Origin: Neoceratodus forsteri
Taxonomy: Eukaryota > Chordata > Ceratodontiformes > Ceratodontidae
Length of the DNA: 64,000 nt
Assembly: GCA_016271365.2 (NCBI GenBank)
Contig: JADMNL010000022.1
Location: 225,408,501 to 225,472,500 of the forward strand
Direction of reading: 5' to 3'
Of the stretch, positions 8,615-18,679 are shown one piece after another. The first letter of the stretch is position 1; each line of letters begins with the position of its first letter. A program made the translations under genes and the position numbers. The notes below the pieces were generated by a model, which ran no database searches, was not told the DNA's origin, and was given only the letters and a program-made list of their open reading frames with translations.

Positions 8615-11390
8615 AACTTTAGAGGCCACCTGGGATGACATATTTATTTTGCAAAAATTGGATTTCAATTTGGTCTATGGGCCAAGGGTAAAGGTCTATG
8701 GTAGTCATTAAGACCAATTAGGTCATTTCTATTTTGCCAAAATGGATTTCCGGTGATTGGAGACAAAGTGAAAGGTTGGCAGTGGTGTTTTATACTTCCT
8801 GAGGTTAAAGGTGGCAATAGCAGTTCAGGCCACATAAATAATAATTTTATTTTGCAAAAAATTGGTTCCAAGTACTTTATGGGCAATGTAAATGTCTGCA
8901 CTGATGTTTATGCTATCTGAGGCTAAGATCAATTTGGCCACTAGCGTATTTATATTTTGACAAAAATGGGATCAAGTGATAAATGGAGCCTGGGTAAAAG
9001 GTCTGGTGGTCATTTTGTCTGATGTGATGTTTTCTTTTTCAAAATGGGTTCCGGTGATTTGAAAGTTGGGGTAAAGTCAGGTAGTACGTCTTGGATAACC
9101 TACAACCCATATTTGGTAATAATCAACATCATCTCAAATGACTAATAAACACCCAAGATCCCAGTCTGTCTCTATAAATTATAACAAAACCATTCTTGGC
9201 AAAATAAATATCAACTCACGATACTAAATCAGCATCTCAACCCTTTTAGCTCCACCGTCTCGAACCATTTTGGTTACAATAAAAATGACCAGGGTGGCCT
9301 AAATGACCTATATTTAATATCAAGTTGCCTAATTACTACCGCAACCTTTAACCCACCTCATAAATCACATGGACTCAAGGGCCAACAGTGGACATTGGAC
9401 AGCTGAGTTCATATTTTATTTTCAAAAAAGATGAGTTCAAAATTGATTCATGCAGCTTAGGTAAAAGGACTGTAAGGAGTCATTAGGCCAACTGAGGTGA
9501 TATTTGTATTTTTGTCAAATATTGGTTGTAGGTGATTTATGAATGTAGGATAAAATGAAGGCGGTGGTCAAGTAGGCCACCTAAGGTGATATTTATATTT
9601 TTGGAAAAAAACAGGGTTACAGGAATCTGTGGAGTCATTATAAAAGGTCAGTGATGGATGTTTAGGACACCAAGGACAAAGTTTATTTTGCAAAAATGGG
9701 TTCCAGATATTTATGGGCTAGGATGGAAGTACACAGTGGTCAGTAGGCCACCTTGGAAATATTTTATAGCTGCAGAAAATGTTTCCAAGTTTCGTCAGAT
9801 TACAAATGGAAAAGGGCCATGGTGGTTATTTATGACACGTGAAGTGATATTTTATTTTGTCAAAATGATGCAGGGAAGTTGAGACAGAACAAAACATCCA
9901 CTGTGGTCCTTTAGACCTCTTAATTAATTTTCATTTGCAAAAATGGGTTCCAGATGATTTATAGAGCCAGGGTACAAAATGTCTACGGTGGTCCTTTAGG
10001 CCACCAGAGGAAATATATTTTGCAGGTGCACCACAGACATTCATTCCATCTCCATCAATTATGGCACCCATTTTTCTACAAAAATAAAAGTATTAACCAG
10101 GTTGCTAAAATATTTTGACCATTTTATCCTGGCTCCATGAACCACCAGGAACGAGTTTTGCTTAAAATAAAAATACATCAGGTGCGTAAACTAGTCACCA
10201 CAGTTGTTCACATTATCACATTAATCAGCTGGGAAACAATTTGGCTGAACAGAATCACCTCAGGTGACCTAAATGATCACCTCTACAATTACCAGCTATA
10301 AATCACCTGTAATCCATTTTACATTAAATTTAACATATCACCTCAATAGATGACCACCCACATTCTATAGGCTCTATTAAGAACCTGGAACCAATATTAG
10401 TAAAATAAATATTACCTCAAATGGTCTAAACCACCACAAGTGAGCTTTCAACCTCCATAAATCTCAGAACCCATGCTGAAAAAAAATAAAAATGTACTTT
10501 AAGTCAACTAAAAGAACACCTGCCTTTATCCAGCTTCACAACTCACCTATAACCTATTTTGCAAAAATAAAAATATCATCTAATGTGGCCTAAATAAAAC
10601 TTAAAAAATATCAGTAGCTCAAAAAGTGGCACATTTAAGCTACAGAGCTCAGTCCGATGGCTGTAGGTTTATCACAGCTAGTTGAATAGGTCAAAGCTAC
10701 AAACGTACCAAAATTACAGTTTTAACATAGAAGACTGATGAACCTAACTATAGTGGCAGCTGCAAAACTATAATATATGATACATGGTGGTCATTTAGGC
10801 CACCTTAAATAGAATACATTTTTGCAAAACTGGATCCAAGTGATATATGAAGTTGGGTAAAAAGTCTACAGTGGTCATTACCACCTGAGGTGATATTTTA
10901 TTTTGCAAAAAGGTTCCAGGTGATAATACAGCATATAAAAAGGTCCAAGTGGTCATTTAGGTCACCTGAGAATACTAGTTTAGCCAAAAATATTGAGCGA
11001 TTAATAGATCTGTGTAGTCAAAATAAAATAACTCCTCTGGTTGGCCTAAACCACACCTGAATGTTGACCCCAGCTCCATAATCATCTGGAACCAATTTTT
11101 TGACAAAAATAAAACTTTCACCTCAGGTGGCCCTAAACAACCATAGCTGACCTTTTATAATTATACCACATCACCGGGATCCCTGTTTTTTGTTTCTAAA
11201 ACATAAATATCACCTCAGGTCACCTACATGGCCACTGTGGACCTTTGTACCCAGCTCCATAAACCACATGGAACCTATTTGCAGTAGAAAGGAAAACATC
11301 ACATTAAATTAGCTAAGATGATACAATGGACCTTTCCCAGGCTCCATAAATCACCTGTAACCATTTTTGACAAAAACAAAAATATGAACT
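8615..11390. repeat. satA 90-bp satellite, outer left block, mixed orientation
   Basis: satA is a degenerate tandem repeat of about 88-94 bp. In forward sense a monomer reads AAAATGGGTTCCAGGTGATT, then TATGGAGC..GGGTAAAAGGTC, then AGTGGTCATTTAGGCCACCT, then GAGGTGATATTTTTATTTT. This block switches direction several times: forward about 8640-9100, reverse 9100-9400, forward 9400-10030, reverse 10030-10620, forward 10790-10990, reverse 10990-11390. It is indel-rich compared with its mirror at 53.0-56.0 kb. No coding content: open frames reflect monomers that lack stops by chance. Confidence 0.85.
10620..10790 (+). mobile_element. SINE-like insert in satA, left-arm copy (degraded)
   Basis: Reverse-complement partner of 53690-53890. 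The order is TAGCTCAAAAAGTGGCACAT (degraded A-box region), CCGATGGCTGTAGG, then AATAGGTCAAAGC and ACATAGAAGA, ending in CTATAGTGGCAGCTGC. This copy has lost several bases relative to the right-arm copy, and its B box is no longer clean. It interrupts the satA array at the mirrored position, supporting the palindrome. Confidence 0.55.
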
Positions 11391-11565
11391 CAAGCTAGCC
11401 TTTATATCAGGTATGGTGCTAACCCCCACTGTTCCCAAACCAATGGTGCTATGGCCTGCCCATATCCAGCAGGGTAGGCACCTCTGCATCAACTGAGCTA
11501 TGGTCACTTACCATCAATATCAGCACCTACTCTCCACTAAGATTCTCAATGAAGTTATTTAGGCC
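11390..11565 (-). mobile_element. Insert in satA, left-arm copy of the 52.9-kb module
   Basis: Reverse complement of 52878-53032. It contains TATCAGGTATGGTGCTAACC, CAAACCAATGGTGCTATGGC, CAGCAGGGTAGGC and AACTGAGCTATGGTCACTT. On the minus strand the last word gives a tRNA-like TAGCTCAGTT. It has no resemblance to satA and breaks the array at both mirrored positions. Confidence 0.55.
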
Positions 11566-14500
11566 AACAAGGAACCTAACATTATCTTTACCAGAATAGG
11601 TCCAATTGATTTAACCACAGGAAAGGTCACAGTGAACATTTAAATCACAGAGGCAACATTCTTATTTTTTCAAAAATGGGTTCCATGTAATCTATGGAGC
11701 AAGGGTGAAGCTACAGGGTAGTTACAGAGGCCTCCTCAAGTTAATTTTATTTTCAAAATCTGGGTTCAAGGTGATCTATAGAACATTGTGAAAGGTCTGA
11801 GAGTTGTTATGGATCCTGATGTAGCGTTCTTTTACCAAAATAGGTTCATGCAATTTATGGATCTGGAACAAAGATCACAGTCGTCTTTAGATCACCAAGA
11901 GAGTAATGTTTTATTTTTACTAAAAATTGTTTCAGGTGATTTATAGACCAATACTTGAACATTCTGTGGTGATCATTTAAATACACAAGTGACAATTTTT
12001 ATCCATATGCAAAATAGGTTCCATTTATGGCAAATGGATAAAGGTCTGCAGTGGATATTTAGACAACCAGGGTGATATTTTCATTTCTATCAAAATGGAT
12101 CCAGATGATCAATGGGCCAGGGTAGATAGTAGCAGTGTCATTTTAGACCCACAGGTAATATTTTCTTTTTCCAAAATGGATCAGTTATATATGGAACAAG
12201 GGTAAAGGTCATTTATACCACCTGAGATGTTTATTTTTGCCATAAATTAGTTTCAAGATCTATGGAACCAGATTCAATGTTTCTAGGTTGTTTGCGATAC
12301 TGGGTTACAAATTTATATTTGCCGAAAATGGGTTCCAGGTGATTTATGGAACTGGGTGAAAGATCTGAGGTTGTAGTTTAGGCAGCTGAGGTGATATATT
12401 TATTTTGACAAAGTGCAGTTCAGGTGATTCATAGGATTAGAATAAGTTCGGCACTAGTCTACCTCACCTAGCGTTAAGTAGGTGGTGATCTATTTTGAAA
12501 TGGGCACCAGGTAATTCATGGATCAGATTAAAAGATCTGCAGTGATCATTTAGAACCATGAGGTGATATTTTCATTTTCAGAAATTGGCTCCAAGTGATT
12601 TATGAAGCTACAGGGTGAAAGGTCCTGCAGAAGGGGACCTTAAGGCAACCAGGGACAATACATTTTAATTATTGCCAAAAAAATGGCTTCAGGTGATCTA
12701 TGGAGCCAGATTAAAGTTCCTCGAGTGGTTGGACACCAAGGTGAAATTTATATCTTTGCCAGAAAATGGATTACAGGTAATTTCTGAGGCAGTAATAAAA
12801 GGTCTGAGATTGTCGTTTAAGCCAAGTTTTGCCAAAACTCATTTCAGGTGAGTTGGAATTAGGGTAAGTAGGCAGCAGTCATTAGGCCACCTAGTGATAA
12901 TTTCTTTTTGCCAAAATGGGTTCAGGTAATCTTTGGAGTTATTGTGAAAGTCCACATTGGTTGTTTAATACCTGAGTGAAATTATTATTTTTCCAACAAT
13001 GGTTCCATATGATATCTAGACTGAGATGTAATGTCACAGTGGTTATTTAAGCCACTTTAGGTGATATTACAGTTTTGTAAAGGTGGGTTGAAGTTAATGG
13101 GGCTAGTGTAAAAGGTCTAGGTAGTTGTTTAACACCTGAGGCAAGTATGTATTTCAAACCCCAGGATCCAGGTAATCAATGTCCAGAGTAAAAGATCTGC
13201 AGTGGTTGTTTGCCACCTGAGGGAGATTTTATAGAATTTGACAAGAAGCGATATATCCTGGGGTAAAACTGAACTGATTTTGGAAGCCAAAATAAAGTCT
13301 CACCTCAGCTAACTTACAACCACTATGACACTTTCTGGCTGACTCCACTTAGGTGCCTGCGGAACCCATTTGTGGCAAAATAAAATATTACCTCAAAGTA
13401 ACTAAATGACCACTCCAAGATTTTACCCATAAATCACCTGAAAATTTTTTCAAAAATAAGAAATATGACATCGGATAGAATAAATGTAAACCATAGATCT
13501 GCCCCTCCTTCACCTGGAACCCATTTTGGGCAAACACTAAGATATCACCACAGCTAGTCTAAATGACCTCTCCATTACATTCACTACATGAACACCTGGT
13601 TTATTTTTGGCATCTGAAAATACCAACCGTGGTGCCTCAATGACCACTTTGGACATTTACACCAGCTCAATAATCCTAAAGCCATTTGTCAAAAATGAAA
13701 AAATAACCTCAAATTGGAATAAAAAACCACGTTGATCTCCACCCCACTATTAACTCACCAAAACCCATTTTGAAACAAATAAAATTTCAACTCATGACAA
13801 CCATCACAGACTTTTCACGACTCATAGATCACCTATAACCCATTTTGGCAAATAAAAATTATCACTTCAGGTAGCCTAAGTAAGCCCACCACCTACATTT
13901 AATCTCCAGGTGACCTAAATAGTACTACCTGCCTTTTAATCTCATAAATCATCCAGATTGAATTTTTGGCAAAATAAATATATCACCTCAGGTAGCCTAA
14001 ACAAATCTCAGACCTTTCATCTAGCATCATAAATCACACCACAGCCATTTGAAAATATAATTTCCTCAAGTGGCCTAAACAACACTAAGGAACTTAATCT
14101 AGTTCACAGTCCTGAAATCCATTTATGGCAACAAATGAAAATATCCTCAGGTGGCATAAAATTTTACCTTCCTCATACATAATCTAGAACCCATTTTTGA
14201 TAAAAATAAAATATTACTCAAGTGGCCTGAATATGCATACTGTTACAGTGGCTCCATAGATCACCTAGAAACTTTTAGCAAACATTGAATTACCACTAAT
14301 GGCCTAAAGGTCCACCATGCCTTTTGTCCGGTGATTTAAATCCTGGAACCACTTCTGGCAAAATATAAATAGAAATTTCCTCAGGTGGTGTAATAACTAC
14401 AGAACTACTTCAACCATAATCACCTAGACCAATTTTAGTAAAATAAAACTTACCTCTGGTAGCCTAAATGACCCTGCAGATATTTACTCCAGATCCATAA

Positions 14501-15345
14501 ATTACCAAAACCCATTTTAGGAAAAATAAAATGTCATCAAGTGTCCAAAATAACTCCTCAGACAACACCCAATGTTTATAGACCAACTAGACACAGTCTT
14601 AAAAAATAAAGTTTCACCTCAGTAGCTAAACAACCACCTCATACCATTCACTAACTCCACAGTTACCTAAGACCCTTTTGAAAACTTACATTCTCTAGCT
14701 CATACATAACGGAACCATTTAGGCCACCTATAGTGATATTTTAGTTTTACCAAAATAGAGGTGGGGTCAAATATCTGTTCTCCATTTGGCTCCTTATGCT
14801 ATATTTTACAACCATTTGCAAATATAATTGCCTCAAGTGCCTAAACACTTACTGAGACATTAATCAGTCCATATATCACCAAATCATTTATGACAAAAAA
14901 TAAATAACCTCAGGTAGCATGACATACAAAATACAGACCATTTTGGTAAAAATTAAAATATTACTCAGGTTACTAAATAATACTGCATTCCATTCACTAG
15001 CTCAATAGATCATCTGGAACATTTTGTAAAATTAAAATATACTAGTTCCTAAAAGTCTACTACAGATCTTATCAACTAATAAATCACAAGGAACCTATTT
15101 CAGAAAACAATGAATAAAATCAAATGCTATATACCCAAGGTGTAAACTAAGTTATGACCTGAGGAGATACATTTTTTGCAAAATAAGTTCAGGTGATGTA
15201 TCAGAGCTAGATAAAAGCTCCACAGTGAACTTTAGGACACAAAGGTGATATGTTATTTTGCCAAAATGGTTCCAACAATCTGTGGGCTAGGGTGAATAGT
15301 CTGATGATTGTTTAAACCTGAAAACCCACAAGTGATATTTTTATT
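11565..15345. repeat. satA array, left arm, forward then reverse
   Basis: Degenerate satA monomers run forward from about 11570 to 13260, reverse from 13260 to about 15160 with a brief forward piece near 14730-14760, then forward to about 15345. Its mirror is 48955-52878, about 300 bp longer; the difference is spread over many 1-4 base losses here. Near 15128-15165 the array contains ACCCAAGGTGTAAACTAAGT, the mirror of the joint at 48.94 kb, where a truncated foreign module begins. Confidence 0.8.
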
Positions 15346-15349
15346 CAGG

Positions 15350-15575
15350 TGTCAGGGTGAGTGTCAAGGGTTAGCATTAGGGTTAGGGTGAGGTGAGAAT
15401 TAGGGTTAGGGTGAGGATTAGGAGTTAGGGTTAAGCATCAGGGGTCAGAGTTAGGTTTAAGGGTTAGGGTTAGAAATTAGGGTTGAGTATTAGGGTTAGG
15501 GTTAGGGTTAAGGTTAGGGTTAGGGTTAGGGTTAGGGTGGGGTTAGGATTGGGGTTGGGATTAAGCAGGTTAGGG
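15350..15575 (+). repeat. Degenerate telomere-like (TTAGGG) block, left arm
   Basis: About 225 bp of TTAGGG and variants (TTAGGA, TCAGGG, TTAAGG, GTTGGG). The core at 15490-15540 is nearly pure GGGTTA. It sits between satA blocks, and its mirror is 48496-48720. This is an interstitial telomeric-like sequence and not a chromosome end. Confidence 0.85.
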
Positions 15576-15900
15576 TTAAATAAAATATCACCTCAGGTGG
15601 CATAAAGATTTTACCTTACTCCTTCACATAATCTGGAACCCATTTTGGTAAAATAAAATATTACCTCTGGTGGCCAAAATGTCCATTGCATACCATTCAC
15701 CTGGCTCAAAGATCACCTCAGACCATTTTGGAAAAATAGAAAAAAACACCCTAGTGGCCTAAATGACCTCTGCAGATCTTCAGACTCCAGTAAATTGCCT
15801 GGAGACTATTTTTGTAAAATAAAATGTCACATCAGGTGTCCAAAACAAACACCTCAGACCTTTCATAATGTTTCCATTGATCACCTTGAACCCAGTTTTC
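15575..15900 (-). repeat. satA, reverse orientation, short block
   Basis: Three to four reverse-sense satA monomers (ATCACCTCAGGTGGC, AACCCATTTTGG). The same succession of monomer variants recurs in direct orientation at 61.40-61.69 kb (CATACCATTCACC, then ACACCCT.GTGGCCTAAATGACC, then AAACACCTCAGACCTTT), showing an order of variants shared between the palindrome and DNA outside it. Confidence 0.85.
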
Positions 15901-15904
15901 TAGG

Positions 15905-16428
15905 CTACTATGCCGCCTGCCCTATATGGGCCTACCCCCTAGGGACTTACCTAGACTGGTGCCCTGCCGGCCAGATAGGGTTCTATCCCCTAGGGACTTA
16001 CCTAGGCTGGTGCCTTGCCTACCTGATAGGTTTCCTACCCCATAGGGACTTACCTAGGCTGGTGCCCTGCCTACCCGATAGGGTCCTACCCTCTAGGGAC
16101 TTACCTAGGCTACTAGCACACTACCCGATATGGTCCTACCACATAGGGACTTACCTAGGCTGCTACCACACTACCCGATAGGGTCCAACCCCCTAGGAAC
16201 TTACCTTGGCAACCACCCTGCCTACCCAACAGGGTCCTACCCCTAGAGACTTCCCAAGGCTACTGCCCTGCCTACCTGATAGGGTCCTACCCCCTAGGGA
16301 CTTACCTAGGCTACCGCCCTGCCAACTGATAGGGTCCTTCCCCCTAGGGACTTACCTAGGCTACTAGGCCACCTGCTCGATAGGGTCATGCCCTGTCGGG
16401 GCTTACCTAGGCTACTAGCACACTACCC
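15905..16428 (-). repeat. satB 51-bp satellite, reverse orientation
   Basis: About ten monomers. In forward sense satB reads CCTAGGTAAGTCCCTAGGGG, then GTAGGACCCTATC, then GGGTAGGCAGGGC and a variable link (GGTAG or ACCAG). Here it is reversed (GGGACTTACCTAGGCT). The start joint TTTTCTAGGCTACTATGCCG is mirrored at 48158. The 128-residue open frame at 15795-16181 simply translates this repeat. Confidence 0.9.
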
Positions 16429-16612
16429 GGGTTAGGGTTATGGTTAGCATTAGGGTTAGATTTAGGGTTAGGGTTAGGGCTAAGGCTAGAGTTAGGGTTA
16501 GGGTTAGGTTTAGGGTTAGGGCTATGGTGAGGGTGAGGGTGAGGGTTAGGGTGAGGGTGAGGGTGAGTGTTACGGTTACAGTTACTGTTAGGGTTAGGGT
16601 GAGATTTGTGGA
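16429..16612 (+). repeat. Degenerate telomere-like block
   Basis: TTAGGG variants (TTAGCA, CTAAGG, GTGAGG) between satB and satA. Its mirror at 47522-47660 is less well preserved. The 60-residue open frame here encodes a Val-Arg run and is an artefact of the repeat. Confidence 0.85.
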
Positions 16613-16614
16613 GC

Positions 16615-18675
16615 TGGGGTGAAAGGTCTGCAGTGGACTCTTACGCTTCCTGATGTGATATATTTATTTTTGCTAAAAATGCATTTCAGGTGATTTATGT
16701 GATTGGGGTAAAAGATAGGCAGTGGTCATTAAGGTCACCTGAGGTTAAAGGAAGGTGGTGGTCATTTAGGCCAGCTGAGGTGATACATTTATTTTTGCCA
16801 AAAATGGGTTCCAGTTGATCTATGGAGTCATTGTGAAAAGTCAATGATGGTTGTTTAAGCCACCTGAGGTGAAATTTTTTTAAAAAATGGATTCCAGGTG
16901 ATGTCTGGAGCTGAGGTGAGATGTCCATGATATTCATTTAAGCCACCTGCAGTGAAATTTTAGTCTTTCAAATAGTGGGTTGCAGGTAATCTGTGGCGCT
17001 TGGGTGAATAGTACGAGGTGATTGTTCAGGCTACCTGAGGTGAAATTTTAATTTTTGCCAAGACTGTGTTGAATTGATCTATGGAAACATTCTGAAAGGT
17101 CTGAGGAGTTTGTTTTGGACACCTGATGTGACATTTTTATTTTTACCAAAGATGGGTTCCAGATAATTTATGGATCTGGATTGAAAGATCTGCATTGGAG
17201 ATTTAGGCCACCAGAGGTGATATTTTTATTTTAACTAAAAATTGGTTCCAGGTGATTTATGGAGCCAAGGTGAAAGGTCCTCAGTGGTCATTTAGGCCAC
17301 TTGGGGTGATATTTTTATTCATTGTTTGCCAGAAATAGGTTCTCTGTGATTTACTAAGCCTGGATAAAAGATCTGCAGTGGACCTTTAGGAAACCTGGGG
17401 TGATATTTTAATTTTTGACAAAAACGGTTCCAGATGATCTATTGAGCCAGGGTGAATGGAATGCAGTGGTCATTTAGTCAACCTGAGGTAATATTTTAAT
17501 TTTTTACCAAAAATGGGTTCCAGGTTATGTATGGAGCAAGGGTAGAAGGTCATTTATGCTACCTGAGGTGATATTTTAATTTTTTGTCATAAATGGATTT
17601 CAGGTGATCTATGGAGCCAGATTCAATGTTCCTCAGTAGGTGTTTAGGCCACCTGAGGTGCAATTTACATATTTGTGGAAAATGGGTTGCAGGTGAGTTA
17701 TGGAGCTGGGGTGAAAGGTCTGAGGTTGTAGTTTAGGCCAGCTGAGGTGATATATTTATTTTTTGCCAAAAATGCAATTTAGGTGATTCATGGGATTAGG
17801 GTAAAAGGTTGGCAGTGGTCATTTAGGCCACCAGAGTTTAAATGTAGGTGGTGGCCATTAGACCACCTGAGCTGATATTTTTATTTTTGCCAAAAATGGG
17901 TTCCAGGTGATATACAGAGTCATTGTGAAAAGTCCACGATGGTTGTTTAAGCCACCTGAAGTGAAACTTTTATTTGTACAAAAAATGGATTCCATGTGTT
18001 ATCTGGAGCTGAGGTGAGATATCCACGGTAGTTGTTTAAGGCATGTGAGGTGATATTTTTAGTTTTTGAAAAAGTGGGTAGTAAGTGATTAATAGAGCTG
18101 TTGTGAAAGGTCTGAGGCTGTTGTTTAGACCACATGAGGTAATATTTGTATTTTTCACAAAATGGGTTCCAGGTAATTAGTAGATCCAGAGTAAAAGATC
18201 TGTAGAGGTTGTTTAAGCCACCTGAGGTTATTTTGCTAAAATTTGTTCCAGGTGATATGAACCTGGAGTAAAATGTCTGTGGAGGTAACATTTAGGCCAC
18301 ATAAGGTGATATCTATTTTTTTTGTAATAATGGGTTCCAGGTAATTTATGTACATGGGGTAAAATGTCGGTGGAAGTCATTTAGGCCACCTGTGGTGATA
18401 TTTTTAGTTTTTGCCAAAAACATGCTCTGGCTGATCTATGGAGCCTGGTTGAAAGTTTCTTCATGGTTCTTTAAGCCACCTGAGTTGAAATTTTTTCATT
18501 TGTTTCAAAAATTGGTTTTTGATGAGTTAAATGACTGGAGTAAAAGCTCAGTGGTGGTTGTTTATTCCACTTGAGGTAATTTTGTTTGCCAAAAATGGTT
18601 TCTAGGTGATTGATGGAACTGGTGTAAATTGTCCAAACTTGTCATAGAGGCCAGCAGAAGGGATATGCTTTTGTT
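16615..18675 (+). repeat. satA array, forward orientation, well preserved
   Basis: About 22 monomers all in forward sense, with spacing between GGTTCC words of 94, 88 and 90 bp around 17244-17516. This is one of the cleanest satA stretches and the best place to build a consensus. Most monomers contain CCACCTGAGGTGATAT, where CACCT and AGGTG are inverted around one base. The ordered variants at 17820-18675 (including ACATGCTC.GGCTGATCTATG and GGTTTTTGATGAGTTAAAT) recur at 30.5-31.2, 32.4-33.0, 58.7-59.0 and 62.7-64.0 kb, which indicates a higher-order repeat. The array ends in a joint with satB at GTTGTTGCCAGTAGCCTAGG. Confidence 0.9.
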
Positions 18676-18679
18676 GTTG

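Noticed and set aside
17947..18291. A 114-residue minus-strand frame almost identical to one at 45837-46178 (plus)
   Set aside because: Conservation of the frame is explained by the palindrome duplicating satA DNA. The product is a translation of satA monomers and the same monomers elsewhere contain stops.
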